A stretch of 64,000 nt of DNA from JAJDXW01 sp965202895 (GTDB taxonomy: Bacteria; Pseudomonadota; Gammaproteobacteria; HK1): the NCBI GenBank assembly GCA_965202895.1, contig OZ241901.1, forward strand, positions 2,480,001 to 2,544,000, read 5' to 3'. This document shows positions 1-8,226 of this stretch, piece after piece. The notes below the pieces were generated by a model. That model was not told the origin of the DNA. It saw only the letters and a list, made by a program, of their open reading frames with translations, and made no database searches. Positions within the stretch are counted from its first letter, which is position 1. The number at the start of each line of letters is the position of its first letter. Position numbers and translations under genes: made by a program.

Positions 1-30
1 CGAGATCAACTTGCTCTTGAGCACGGGGTC

Positions 31-660
31 ATGAACGCGAAGAAGCCGTCCGATATCTTTCAAGAGCGCCTCCGGTCGGCTCATGACGGGCTCCGGAGAA
101 TGGGCCAGGTCGAGCTGGAGAGGGCCGCCGGCCTGCCGCCGAATTCGATCGCCAGGTTTGAAGAAGGCGCGCGCAAGCCGTCATTCGACGATCTGCGCAA
201 GCTCGCCATCGCACTGAACGTGACGATAGACTACCTGCTTGGAGGGGTAGAGTCCCCCGGTCTGGCTCGCGCGGCCGATCCGCTCTACCGGCATGGCGCC
301 AGGCTCACCGAGGCGAACCGCTCGTTGGCTGAAGACTTCCTGTGCATGCTGGCGGAAAGCGACGGGGAAGGGGCCGTTCCCGAAGAATCCACCGTTGCCG
401 GGAGCGCGCTGAAGCAGTTCATCCGCCGGGCGGAGAGCGGCGAGGCGGTCCGCGTCACCCGCCGGGGGAAGCCGGTCGCCGTCCTGCTTTCCAAGGAGGA
501 GTACGAACGCCTGGAAGCGGAAGAGTCGAACCCCGACTTCTGGGAGATGATCGAGAACTGGCGTGCGCAGACGGATTTCGGATGGGCGGAGCTGACGCCG
601 GAAGAGGTGGACGGGTGGCGCGACCGCGGCCCCGGGCGGGAATTCTCATGGCCGGACTGA
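31..660 (+). CDS. XRE-type HTH fused to Phd/YefM-like antitoxin domain
   Basis: This 209-residue protein reads as two DNA-binding modules in one chain. Residues about 10-71 form an XRE/Cro helix-turn-helix, ending in the typical LNVTIDYLLGG. Residues about 119-165 look like a Phd/YefM antitoxin core, with an ALKQFIRRAESGEAVRVTRR stretch followed by GKPVAVLLSKEEYERLE. Antitoxins of this kind repress their own operon and neutralise the partner toxin. The stop codon lies inside the next gene, a PIN-domain protein, with a 13-bp overlap, so the two are almost certainly co-translated. The XRE domain in front of a Phd domain is less common than either alone. The XRE part may connect the pair to the ImmA/IrrE-type protease downstream, because such proteases usually cleave XRE repressors; that link is inferred. 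The start is the first ATG of the frame. Confidence 0.85.
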   Translation: MNAKKPSDIFQERLRSAHDGLRRMGQVELERAAGLPPNSIARFEEGARKPSFDDLRKLAIALNVTIDYLLGGVESPGLARAADPLYRHGARLTEANRSLAEDFLCMLAESDGEGAVPEESTVAGSALKQFIRRAESGEAVRVTRRGKPVAVLLSKEEYERLEAEESNPDFWEMIENWRAQTDFGWAELTPEEVDGWRDRGPGREFSWPD

Positions 661-1070
661 GATTGCTTCTGGATACCAACGTCCTCTTCGAGCCCACTCG
701 ACCGCATCCGAACGCCGGGGTCCGATCACGGTTGCAAGAGCATCGCGGCGAGGTGTGCACCGCAGCTCCCGTTCTGCATGAGGTGCATTACGGACTCGGC
801 CGGATGCCGGACGGGAAGCGCAAGCAGCAATTGACCCGTTATGTGCACGAAGTCCTGCGCCCGTCACTCGAGGTTCTTCCCTACGATCGCGAAGCGGCGC
901 TTCGCCATGCCGAGGAGCGCGCGCGGTTGACCTTTCAAGGGCGCACGCCTCCCTTCGTGGACGGACAGATCGCCGCCATCGCGATGGTGAACGACCTGAT
1001 CCTGATCACCCGTAATACGAGGGATTTCGAAAATTTCACCGATTCGAGATATGAGAACTGGTTCACGTGA
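648..1070 (+). CDS. PIN-domain toxin (VapC-like ribonuclease)
   Basis: The 140-residue product has the PIN-domain layout: LLLDTN at the N terminus (Asp9), an acidic residue after the second strand (Glu45 in PVLHEVHYGL), Asp105 in FVDGQIAAIA and Asp126 in TRNTRDF. These four acidic residues coordinate metal in VapC-type RNases, which cut tRNA or rRNA when freed from their antitoxin. Length is normal for the family. The gene starts 13 bp before the end of the XRE-Phd gene, the usual antitoxin-first order, so translational coupling is expected. All catalytic positions appear intact. The RNA target cannot be predicted from the sequence. Confidence 0.85.
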   Translation: MAGLRLLLDTNVLFEPTRPHPNAGVRSRLQEHRGEVCTAAPVLHEVHYGLGRMPDGKRKQQLTRYVHEVLRPSLEVLPYDREAALRHAEERARLTFQGRTPPFVDGQIAAIAMVNDLILITRNTRDFENFTDSRYENWFT

Positions 1071-1165
1071 TCGGCGTCGACGCCTCTGTCAGGAGCGGTC
1101 GTTTGCGATGTTTCGTTCAAGGCGGCCATCTACGTGGTCAAGAGGAAGGTTGAGGAGAACAGGGA

Positions 1166-2059
1166 ATGAACAGAAAGCTCCTGGCTCGCCAAGCTGTCCT
1201 GATGCAGCAGGCCGAACGGCTTCTTCGAGATGAAGGTTTCCTCCATCTTCCTGTCGATCTCGAGGGCTTGGCCAGGACTCGAGAAATCGTCGTTCAGCCA
1301 ATGGTGGATCCGGATGAGGGGGTGTCCGGGATGTTGGTCCGCCACGGCAATAACTTCGGGATTCGTTATTCCACGAATTTCCGTAACGAAGGGTTCCAGC
1401 GTTTCAGTATTTCACATGAGCTCGGGCATTACTTCATCGAGGGCCATCTCGATCATATTACCTTCGTTGAGGGGAGGCACAGGTCCCACTCTGGCTTCGT
1501 CTCGGTTGACCACTACGAGCGCGAAGCGGATCATTTCGCCGCCGGACTCCTGATGCCTACCACACTCGTGCGGAACATCATCCACCGGGCGCCGGATGGC
1601 CTTGAAGCCGTGGAAGCGATTCGGAATGAAGCCCGCGCTTCCCTTGTCGCATCGGCCATACGATATGTCGGACTGGCGGAGGCCGCCACGGCCGCGATTG
1701 TGAGCCAAAACGGCAAGATAGATTATTGCTTCATGTCCGAGGCCCTGAGATCCATGAATCCCGCCATATACCCCCGAAAAGGTACTCCGGTTCCTCCCGA
1801 CACGGTTACGGGGTTCATGACGAACCACCCGAGTGAACGGCGACTCGACGCCCACGCGACGGAAGATATCGACGGCTCGGTGTGGATCGGTGGCAGGCGT
1901 CATCTGCCGGCGCGGGAAGAAGTAGTAGCTCTCGGCAGTTATGGTCGTATTCTCACCCTTCTGATTCTTCCCGAACTTCTGGATGAGAGTCTTATGGAGG
2001 AAGATGAGGCGTCCGAGGAGGCATTGGAGAAAAGCTGGACTCCTGTCTTCCGGCGATAG
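1166..2059 (+). CDS. ImmA/IrrE-type zinc metallopeptidase
   Basis: The 297-residue protein carries the zinc motif HELGH (residues 84-88), and the likely third ligand lies in the EREADHFAAGLLMP block (Glu120), which is diagnostic for ImmA/IrrE (COG2856, M78). Family members cleave XRE-family repressors, for example the ICEBs1 repressor by ImmA, and so switch on mobile elements or stress responses. It follows the XRE-Phd/PIN pair by 95 bp on the same strand, so the HTH half of that antitoxin is an obvious candidate substrate; this is inference. A GAGGAG-like ribosome binding site precedes the ATG. The C-terminal third (about 200-297) is not recognised. Base composition looks less GC-rich than the flanking genes, consistent with acquisition by transfer. 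Confidence 0.85.
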   Translation: MNRKLLARQAVLMQQAERLLRDEGFLHLPVDLEGLARTREIVVQPMVDPDEGVSGMLVRHGNNFGIRYSTNFRNEGFQRFSISHELGHYFIEGHLDHITFVEGRHRSHSGFVSVDHYEREADHFAAGLLMPTTLVRNIIHRAPDGLEAVEAIRNEARASLVASAIRYVGLAEAATAAIVSQNGKIDYCFMSEALRSMNPAIYPRKGTPVPPDTVTGFMTNHPSERRLDAHATEDIDGSVWIGGRRHLPAREEVVALGSYGRILTLLILPELLDESLMEEDEASEEALEKSWTPVFRR

Positions 2060-2834
2060 ATACCGTGTGTCTTGCGTGCCGAGCCAGCCAGGCTGGGCTA
2101 CTTCATGCTGCCGGGGGACGGGAGTAGAGGGTCAGACTCGGTGGAGTCGTCGTGACCGACCCCGCGATTTCCATCACCTGCCCACCGGCGCTTGGACGAG
2201 TGAGGGGTCAGCGCCCGTGGACAGCCTGTGGAAATCGCTCCGTGCCCCCGAGCGGGGGCCGATTCCGGTCGGCGAGCTCGGGGCGGTCCGGCCCGAGCTG
2301 CTACGGTGGCGGACCGCCGACCGGGCCGAACTCACTTACTTGATCACACCGGGCCAACATACGGAATTTCTGACACCCCGAGCGTCTCGAGACACCTACA
2401 AATACCACTTCAAGTGTGGTAACAAGATTCTTCACACTACATCACCAACAATCTTCAACGTCGTGTGCAGGAGCGCCGGTGGGACATCGACCCCCGTGGT
2501 CATATCTTGCAGATCGGAGGTTCCACCACACGGGATGGCGCCAAGGCTTGGGAGGGCGAGCAGCGAGCTCACGGGAAGCCGATTGGGCCCTGAATTTTTG
2601 CCTCTCGCTTGGCTACCTCGGAGGGCGATTTTGCCTTCCGGAATCACTCGTGTCGATTTGGTTCCGATTCGAGGGCACAGTCTGACGGTCGTTTCAAGGC
2701 AGAGCCAAACCCGGATCGTCCGAAGACACGCTCCTTCGACGGATAGATTCCGTCGCTCACGAACTCCCGAACCACACGAAGTCGATCCGGCCCTGACCGC
2801 CAGGTACCGAGGGGTTGCAACATATCCTCTGCGC
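2060..2834. other. Gene-poor stretch after the ImmA/IrrE gene
   Basis: No frame in these 775 bases gives a recognisable protein. The first half contains one copy of a diverged dispersed repeat (see 2172-2384). The second half has lower GC than the surroundings and looks like decayed or imported DNA running up to the helicase remnant. Confidence 0.6.
2172..2384 (+). repeat. Dispersed repeat, copy A
   Basis: About 210 bases here align by eye with 58178-58375 in the same orientation. Shared blocks include ACCTGCCCACC, AATCGCTCCGTGCCCCCG, AGCTCGGGGCGG and GGAATTTC followed by GAC and a C-rich run. Identity is roughly three quarters with small indels. Both copies sit next to decayed genes. No open reading frame is conserved, so it is either a remnant of a mobile element or a structured intergenic repeat. 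Confidence 0.6.
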
Positions 2835-3322
2835 TTACAGCGGCTTCCACATTCCTTCATGGTACATGGAACCGGCCGGCTGTCTCCCTTGCTCGAGCAT
2901 CTCCTGCGCGAGTCGTATTCCTTCACGCTTGTCGAATCCGTCCGGCGTCCTTGTCGGCAAGATACAATGCGGACACCCGCTTGAGCAAGAGCACTCCACA
3001 GCTATTTTCTTTCCCGTCTCCACAACCGTCTGCCAATGTTCATAGGCGCTCTTTACGACACCTATCCCGCCAGGATAGCTCTCTACAATGTAAGCCTCCT
3101 GTGCCGCCTTTTCGTGGTGTGAGAACACGTCGTGCAGATCAGCGGGCACCGTAAATTGGAGCCCTATCCTCAAGATATGTTGGAGTGCTTCGAGCCCGTC
3201 GCTCCCTTCGTCTCCGACCTCCCGAAGCTGTATCCACATTGCGTCTGCCCGCCTGTTCCGCGCCCCCGAAGTCTGCGGCGACCACCGATCCAGCACCTGT
3301 CCCGTCCGCTCGTCAACCTTAT
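2835..3322 (-). pseudogene. C-terminal remnant of a DUF1998-containing helicase
   Basis: The minus strand encodes about 160 residues that match the end of DUF1998-containing DEAD/DEAH helicases (MrfA-like and defence-associated relatives). Recognisable parts are a KVDERTGQVLDRW segment, ADAMWIQL, the YIVESYPGGIGVVKSAYEHW block and the zinc cluster CSCSSGCPHC. The normal stop is present at 2835. Everything upstream, including the helicase motor, is missing: the frame meets the edge of the Rpn repeat array at about 3322. The gene was therefore truncated when the array was established or by a related rearrangement. Confidence 0.75.
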
Positions 3323-3640
3323 CCGGCCGTACCGGGAGTCGCCCGCCGGTGTTTGCGCCGAGTCGGGTCCCCGTGCGGACGTGCGTGGAGGTCGTCGGGA
3401 TGGCGGCGGCAGGTGCGAAACCGGCGCGATGCCGAAGATGCCGAGCCGGTTGCCTCGGGGGAAGGGGAGCCGACGTCGAATCGTTCGGTGGGCGCACGGC
3501 GGACGGCGCCGGGGGGCCGTGCGGTGGGACAACGGAGCGGTCTACGCGGGGTCCCGGCGCACGAAACGCGCTCCGGTCGCCTACGCCTTTCGAGTCCGGC
3601 GGCGGCATCGTCGGGCCCCGAGCGGCGCTATGGTGTCCGC

Positions 3641-4660
3641 GTGCACGACGCCGCGTACAAGGGCCTGTTCTCCCGCCGTCGGATGGTCGAGGACCTGCTG
3701 CGCGGGTTCGTCGCCCCCAAGTGGAGCGATGCGCTCGACTTCTCGACCCTGGAGAAGCTCCCTGCGGAGTACGTGAGCGACGACCTTCGCCGGCGCCACG
3801 GCGACGTGGTGTGGCGGGTGCGCTTCCGGGACGATACGTGGCTGTACCTGCTGGTGATGCTCGAATTCCAGTCCACGACCGACCCGTACATGGCGGTGCG
3901 CATCCTGGTCTACACCGGGTTGCTGTACCAGGACCTCATCCGCCGCGGGGCGGTCGGCGACGGCGGGCGGCTGCCGCCGGTGCTGCCGGTGGTGCTGTAC
4001 AACGGTCGCCCCCGCTGGAGCGCCCCGGTCGAGGTGGCGGATCTCATCGCCCCGGTGGAGGAGGCGTTGGCGCGCTACCAGCCGTCGCAGCGGTACTTCC
4101 TGCTTGACGAGGGGCGATGGGGGGAGGACGATCTGCCGCGCCGCAATCTGGTTTCGGCGTTGGTCGCGTTGGAGAACAGCCGTTCGGCGGAGGAGTTGCC
4201 GGGGTTGCTGGCCGCGTTGTCCGATTGGGTGGGCGGTCCGGGGGAGGACGAGCTGCGGCGAGCGTTCGCGGAGTGGGTTCGGCAGGTGGTGGTGCCGGGT
4301 CGGCACGGCGGGGCCGCGCTGCCGGTGGTGCAGGCGCTGGAAGGGGGAGGATCGATGCTGGCGGAGAGCGTGAAGGAGTGGACCGAGCAGTGGCTCCGGG
4401 AAGGCCGGGAGCAGGGCCTTGAACAGGGGCTGGAACGGGGTCTGGAGCGCGGCCTCGAGCGCGGTCGCGCCGAAGAGCGGGCGCTGCTGTGTCGTTTGGC
4501 GGCGCGGAAGTTCGATGCCGAAACGGCCGAACGGCTTTCGGGAGTGCTGGACCGCTTCACGGACCCGGAGCGCCTCGCCGAGGTCGGTGACTGGATCATC
4601 GAGTGCGGTACGGGCGCGGAGCTGCTGGTCCGCGCGGGGCGCCTCGACCGCCTCGGCTGA
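3641..4660 (+). CDS. Rpn-family PD-(D/E)XK nuclease, copy 1
   Basis: The 339-residue protein belongs to the Rpn / transposase_31 family (recombination-promoting nucleases, PD-(D/E)XK fold). The N terminus reads HDAAYKGLFSRR; the probable catalytic residues are Asp55 in GDVVWRV and the Glu75-Phe-Gln77 triad in VMLEFQS. A middle domain follows. The C-terminal part has a tetrapeptide repeat (five REQG/LEQG/LERG units) and a helical end, LLCRLAARKFDAETAERL. Family members nick or cut DNA, and E. coli Rpn proteins are toxic and have been linked to phage defence. The GTG start at 3641 is chosen because homology begins there and it is conserved in copies 1-3. Its middle segment (VVVPGR...VVQALEGGGSMLAES) is shared with copy 3. 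Confidence 0.8.
   Translation: MHDAAYKGLFSRRRMVEDLLRGFVAPKWSDALDFSTLEKLPAEYVSDDLRRRHGDVVWRVRFRDDTWLYLLVMLEFQSTTDPYMAVRILVYTGLLYQDLIRRGAVGDGGRLPPVLPVVLYNGRPRWSAPVEVADLIAPVEEALARYQPSQRYFLLDEGRWGEDDLPRRNLVSALVALENSRSAEELPGLLAALSDWVGGPGEDELRRAFAEWVRQVVVPGRHGGAALPVVQALEGGGSMLAESVKEWTEQWLREGREQGLEQGLERGLERGLERGRAEERALLCRLAARKFDAETAERLSGVLDRFTDPERLAEVGDWIIECGTGAELLVRAGRLDRLG
4355..4660 (+). CDS. Possible intragenic RpnS-like antitoxin, copy 1
   Basis: An in-frame ATG (codon 239 of the nuclease) is preceded 4 bases upstream by AAGGGGGAGG, one of the best Shine-Dalgarno sequences in the window. Translation from here would give a 101-residue protein made of the MLAESVKEWTEQWL segment, the tetrapeptide repeat and the helical C terminus. 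E. coli Rpn loci are known to make a short C-terminal protein (RpnS) from an internal start that inhibits the full-length nuclease. The position and strength of this site suggest the same here. This is inference; no expression evidence is available. Confidence 0.55.
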   Translation: MLAESVKEWTEQWLREGREQGLEQGLERGLERGLERGRAEERALLCRLAARKFDAETAERLSGVLDRFTDPERLAEVGDWIIECGTGAELLVRAGRLDRLG

Positions 4661-5177
4661 CCGGCTCCTCCTCCCCCTCTCCCTCGGACCCGGAACCCGC
4701 CGGGCAAGATCAACCACTGCCGGCACAGCTATCCAATCCCCGGTACGTCCGCCCCAAGTCCTCGACCTGCAGCCGGTTGCGCACCATGGGCGGTCGGCTG
4801 CGGGGGAATGACCGCGCTGTCCGCATCCGGCCGTACCGGGGGTCGCCCGCCGGTGTTTGCGCCGAGTCGGGTCCCGTGCGGACATGCGTGGAGGTCGTCG
4901 GGTTCGTGGGACGTGGAGCCGGCGCCGGGCGCGGAGATGGTGCGGCAGCTACGAAACCGGCGCGATGCCGAAGATGCCGAGCCGGTTGCCGAGGGGGGGA
5001 GGGGGAGCCGATGTCGAGTCGTTCCGTGGGCGGACGGCGGCCGGCGCCGGGGGCCGTGCGGTGGGAGAACGGAGCGGTCCGCGCGGGGTCCCGCCCTACG
5101 GAACGCGCTCCGACCACCTATGACTTTCGAGTCCGGCGGCGGCATCGTCGGGCCCCGAGCGGCGCTATGGTGTCCGC
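4661..5177. other. Spacer between Rpn copies 1 and 2
   Basis: This 517-base spacer, and the matching ones at 6234-6737 and 7722-8226, are nearly identical to each other. They hold no convincing gene on either strand; long open frames are by-products of very high GC. No clear sigma70 promoter was seen. Because the spacers are so well conserved, each copy probably keeps its own control sequence rather than depending on read-through. Confidence 0.6.
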
Positions 5178-6233
5178 GTGCACGACGCCGCGTACAAGGG
5201 CCTGTTCTCCCGCCGTCGGATGGTCGAGGACCTGCTGCGCGGGTTCGTCGCCCCCGAGTGGAGCGATGCGCTCGACTTCTCGACCCTGGAGAAGCTCCCC
5301 GCGGAGTACGTGAGCGACGACCTTCGCCGGCGCCACGGCGACGTGGTGTGGCGGGTGCGCTTCCGGGACGAGACGTGGCTGTACCTGCTGGTGATGCTCG
5401 AATTCCAGTCCACGACCGACCGGTACATGGCGGTGCGCATCCTGGTCTACACGGGGCTGCTGTACCAGGACCTCATCCGCCGCGGGGCGGTCGGCGACGG
5501 CGGGCGGCTGCCGCCGGTGCTGCCGGTGGTGCTGTACAACGGTCGCCCCCGCTGGAGCGCCCCGGTCGAGGTGGCGGATCTCATCGCCCCGGTGGAGGAG
5601 GCGCTGGCGCGCTTCCAGCCGTCGCAACGCTACTTCCTGCTTGACGAGGGGCGGTGGGGGGAGGACGATCTGCCGCGCCGCAATCTGGTGTCGGCGTTGG
5701 TCGCGTTGGAGAACAGCCGTTCGGCGGAGGAGTTGCCGGGGTTGCTGGCCGCGTTGTCCGATTGGGTGGGCGGTCCGGAGGACGACGAGCTGCGTCGGGC
5801 GTTCGTGGAGTGGGTTCGTCGGGTGCTGCCGCGGGGGCGGCTCGCCGGGGCCGCCCTGCCGGGGGTCCGGGATCTGGAAGGGGGAGGAACGATGCTGGCG
5901 GAACGGGCGAAGGAATGGACCGAGCAGTGGCTGCGGGAAGGCCGGGAGCAGGGACTCGAGCAGGGCCTCGAACGGGGCCGGGAGCAGGGCCTTGAACAGG
6001 GGCTGGAACGGGGTCTGGAGCGCGGCCTCGAGCGCGGTCGCGCCGAGGAGCGGGCGCTGCTGTGTCGTTTGGCGGCGCGGAAGTTCGATGCCGAAACGGC
6101 CAAACGGCTTTCGGGAGTGCTGGACCGCTTCACGGACCCGGAGCGCCTCGCCGAGGTCGGTGACTGGATCATCGAGTGCGGTACGGGCGCGGAGCTGCTG
6201 GTCCGCGCGGGGCGCCTCGACCGCCTCGGCTGA
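5178..6233 (+). CDS. Rpn-family PD-(D/E)XK nuclease, copy 2
   Basis: This is a 351-residue paralogue of copy 1, nearly identical over the first 200 residues, with the same GTG start and the same Asp55 / Glu75-x-Gln77 catalytic pattern. It differs in two ways. The segment before the internal start is of the alternative type (VLPRGRLAGAALPGVRDLEGGGTMLAER), shared with copy 4. The tetrapeptide tract has eight units instead of five, which fully accounts for its 12 extra residues. The gene looks intact and is probably functional if copy 1 is. Confidence 0.8.
   Translation: MHDAAYKGLFSRRRMVEDLLRGFVAPEWSDALDFSTLEKLPAEYVSDDLRRRHGDVVWRVRFRDETWLYLLVMLEFQSTTDRYMAVRILVYTGLLYQDLIRRGAVGDGGRLPPVLPVVLYNGRPRWSAPVEVADLIAPVEEALARFQPSQRYFLLDEGRWGEDDLPRRNLVSALVALENSRSAEELPGLLAALSDWVGGPEDDELRRAFVEWVRRVLPRGRLAGAALPGVRDLEGGGTMLAERAKEWTEQWLREGREQGLEQGLERGREQGLEQGLERGLERGLERGRAEERALLCRLAARKFDAETAKRLSGVLDRFTDPERLAEVGDWIIECGTGAELLVRAGRLDRLG
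5892..6233 (+). CDS. Possible intragenic RpnS-like antitoxin, copy 2
   Basis: In-frame ATG at nuclease codon 239, with AAGGGGGAGGA ending 3 bases upstream. The product would be 113 residues, starting MLAERAKEWTEQWL and carrying eight tetrapeptide units. It has a different N-terminal segment from the copy 1 product, which could matter for partner specificity. The functional call is inferred from E. coli RpnL/RpnS. Confidence 0.55.
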   Translation: MLAERAKEWTEQWLREGREQGLEQGLERGREQGLEQGLERGLERGLERGRAEERALLCRLAARKFDAETAKRLSGVLDRFTDPERLAEVGDWIIECGTGAELLVRAGRLDRLG

Positions 6234-6737
6234 TCGGTTCCCCCTCGCACCCGGAACCCGCCGGGCAAGATCAACCACTGCCGGCACAGCTATCCAATCC
6301 CCGGTACGTCCGCCCCAAGTCCTCGACCTGCAGCCGGTTGCGCACCATGGGCGGCCGGCTGCGGGGGAATGACCGCGTTGTCCGCATCCGGCCGTACCGG
6401 GAGTCGCCCGCTGGTGTTTGCGCCGAGTCGGGTCCCGCGCGGACGTGCGCGAAGGTCGTCGGGTTCGTGGGACGTGGAGCCGGCGCCGGGCCGGGGATGG
6501 CGCGGCAGGTGCGAAACCGTCGCGATGCCGAGGATACCGAGCCGGTTGCCGAGGGGGGGAGGGGGAGCCGATGTCGAGTCGTTCCGTGGGCGGACGGCGG
6601 CCGGCGCCGGGGGCCGTGCGGTGGGCGAACGGAGCGGTCCGCGCGGGGTCCCGCCCTACGGAACGCGCTCCGATCACCTATGGTTTTCGAGTCCGGCGGC
6701 GGCATCGTCGGGCCCCGAGCGGCGCTATGGTGTCCGC

Positions 6738-7721
6738 GTGCACGACGCCGCGTACAAGGGCCTGTTCTCCCGCCGTCGGATGGTCGAGGACCTGCTGCGC
6801 GGGTTCGTCGCCCCCAAGTGGAGCGATGCGCTCGACTTCTCGACCCTGGAGAAGCTCCCCGCGGAGTACGTCAGCGACGACCTCCGCCGGCGCCACGGCG
6901 ACGTGGTGTGGCGGGTGCGCTTCCGGGACAGGACGTGGCTGTACCTGCTGGTGATGCTCGAATTCCAGTCCACGACCGACCCGTACATGGCGGTGCGGAT
7001 CCTGGTCTACACCGGGTTGCTGTACCAGGACCTCATCCGCCGCGGGGCGCTCGGCGACGGCGGGCGGCTGCCGCCGGTGCTGCCGATAGTGCTGTACAAC
7101 GGTCGCCCCCGCTGGAGCGCCCCGGTCGAGGTGGGGGATCTCATCGCCCCGGTGGAGGAGGCGCTGGCGTGCTACCAGCCGTCGCAGCGGTACTTCCTGC
7201 TTGACGAGGGGCGGTGGGGGGAGGACGATCTGCCGCGCCGCAATCTGGTTTCGGCGTTGGTCGCATTGGAGAACAGCCGTTCGGCGGAGGAGTTGCCGGG
7301 GCTGCTGGCCGCGCTGTCCGATTGGGTGGGCGGTCCGGGGGACGACGAGCTGCGGCGGGCGTTCGCGGAGTGGGTCCGGCAGGTGGTGGTGCCGGGGCGG
7401 TACGGCGGGGTCGCGCTGCCGGTGGTGCAGGCGCTGGAAGGGGGAGGATCGATGCTGGCGGAGAGCGTGAAGGAGTGGACCGAGCAGTGGCTCCGGGAAG
7501 GCCGGGAGCAGGGCCTCGAGCGCGGTCGCGCCGAGGAGCGGGCGCTGCTGTGTCGTTTGGCGGCGCGGAAGTTCGATGCCGAAACGGCCAAACGGCTTTC
7601 GGGAGTGCTGGACCGCTTCACGGACCCGGAGCGCCTCGCCGAGGTCGGCGACTGGATCATCGAGTGCGGTACGGGCGCGGATCTGCTGGACCGCGCGGGA
7701 CGCCTCGACCGCCTCGGCTGA
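6738..7721 (+). CDS. Rpn-family PD-(D/E)XK nuclease, copy 3
   Basis: This 327-residue copy has the same GTG start and catalytic motifs as copies 1 and 2 and ends in the same helical domain. It has only two tetrapeptide units, which explains its shorter length. Its front half carries variants shared with copy 4 (GALGDGG, LPIVLYN, VEVGDL, EALACYQPS), while its segment before the internal start is the copy 1 type. This mosaic pattern points to exchange between copies. No frameshift or stop was seen. Confidence 0.8.
   Translation: MHDAAYKGLFSRRRMVEDLLRGFVAPKWSDALDFSTLEKLPAEYVSDDLRRRHGDVVWRVRFRDRTWLYLLVMLEFQSTTDPYMAVRILVYTGLLYQDLIRRGALGDGGRLPPVLPIVLYNGRPRWSAPVEVGDLIAPVEEALACYQPSQRYFLLDEGRWGEDDLPRRNLVSALVALENSRSAEELPGLLAALSDWVGGPGDDELRRAFAEWVRQVVVPGRYGGVALPVVQALEGGGSMLAESVKEWTEQWLREGREQGLERGRAEERALLCRLAARKFDAETAKRLSGVLDRFTDPERLAEVGDWIIECGTGADLLDRAGRLDRLG
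7452..7721 (+). CDS. Possible intragenic RpnS-like antitoxin, copy 3
   Basis: In-frame ATG at codon 239 with an AAGGGGGAGG site upstream gives an 89-residue product, the shortest of the four because only two tetrapeptide units are present. The call rests on position, the strong ribosome binding site and analogy with E. coli RpnS. Confidence 0.5.
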   Translation: MLAESVKEWTEQWLREGREQGLERGRAEERALLCRLAARKFDAETAKRLSGVLDRFTDPERLAEVGDWIIECGTGADLLDRAGRLDRLG

Positions 7722-8226
7722 TCGGTTCCCCCTCGCACCCGGAACCCGCCGGGCAAGATTCAGCCACTGCCGGCACAGCTATCCAATCCCCGGTACGTCC
7801 GCCCCAAGTCCTCGATCTGCAGCCGGTTGCGCACCATGGGCGGCCGGCTGCGGGGGAATGACCGCGCTGTCCGCATCCGGCCGTACCGGGAGTCGCCCGC
7901 CGGTGTTTGCGCCGAGTCGGGTCCCGTGCGGACATGCGTGGAGGTCGTCGGGTTCGTGGGACGTGGAGCCGGCGCCGGGCCGGGGATGGCGCGGCAGGTG
8001 CGAAACCGTCGCGATGCCGAGGATACCGAGCCGGTTGCCGAGGGGGGGAGGGGGAGCCGATGTCGAGTCGTTCCGTGGGCGGACGGCGGCCGGCGCCGGG
8101 GGCCGTGCGGTGGGAGAACGGAGCGGTCCGCGCGGGGTCCCGCCCTACGGAACGCGCTCCGATCACCTATGGCTTTCGAGTCCGGCGCAGGCATCGTCGG
8201 GCCCCGAGCGGCGCTATGGTGTCCGC

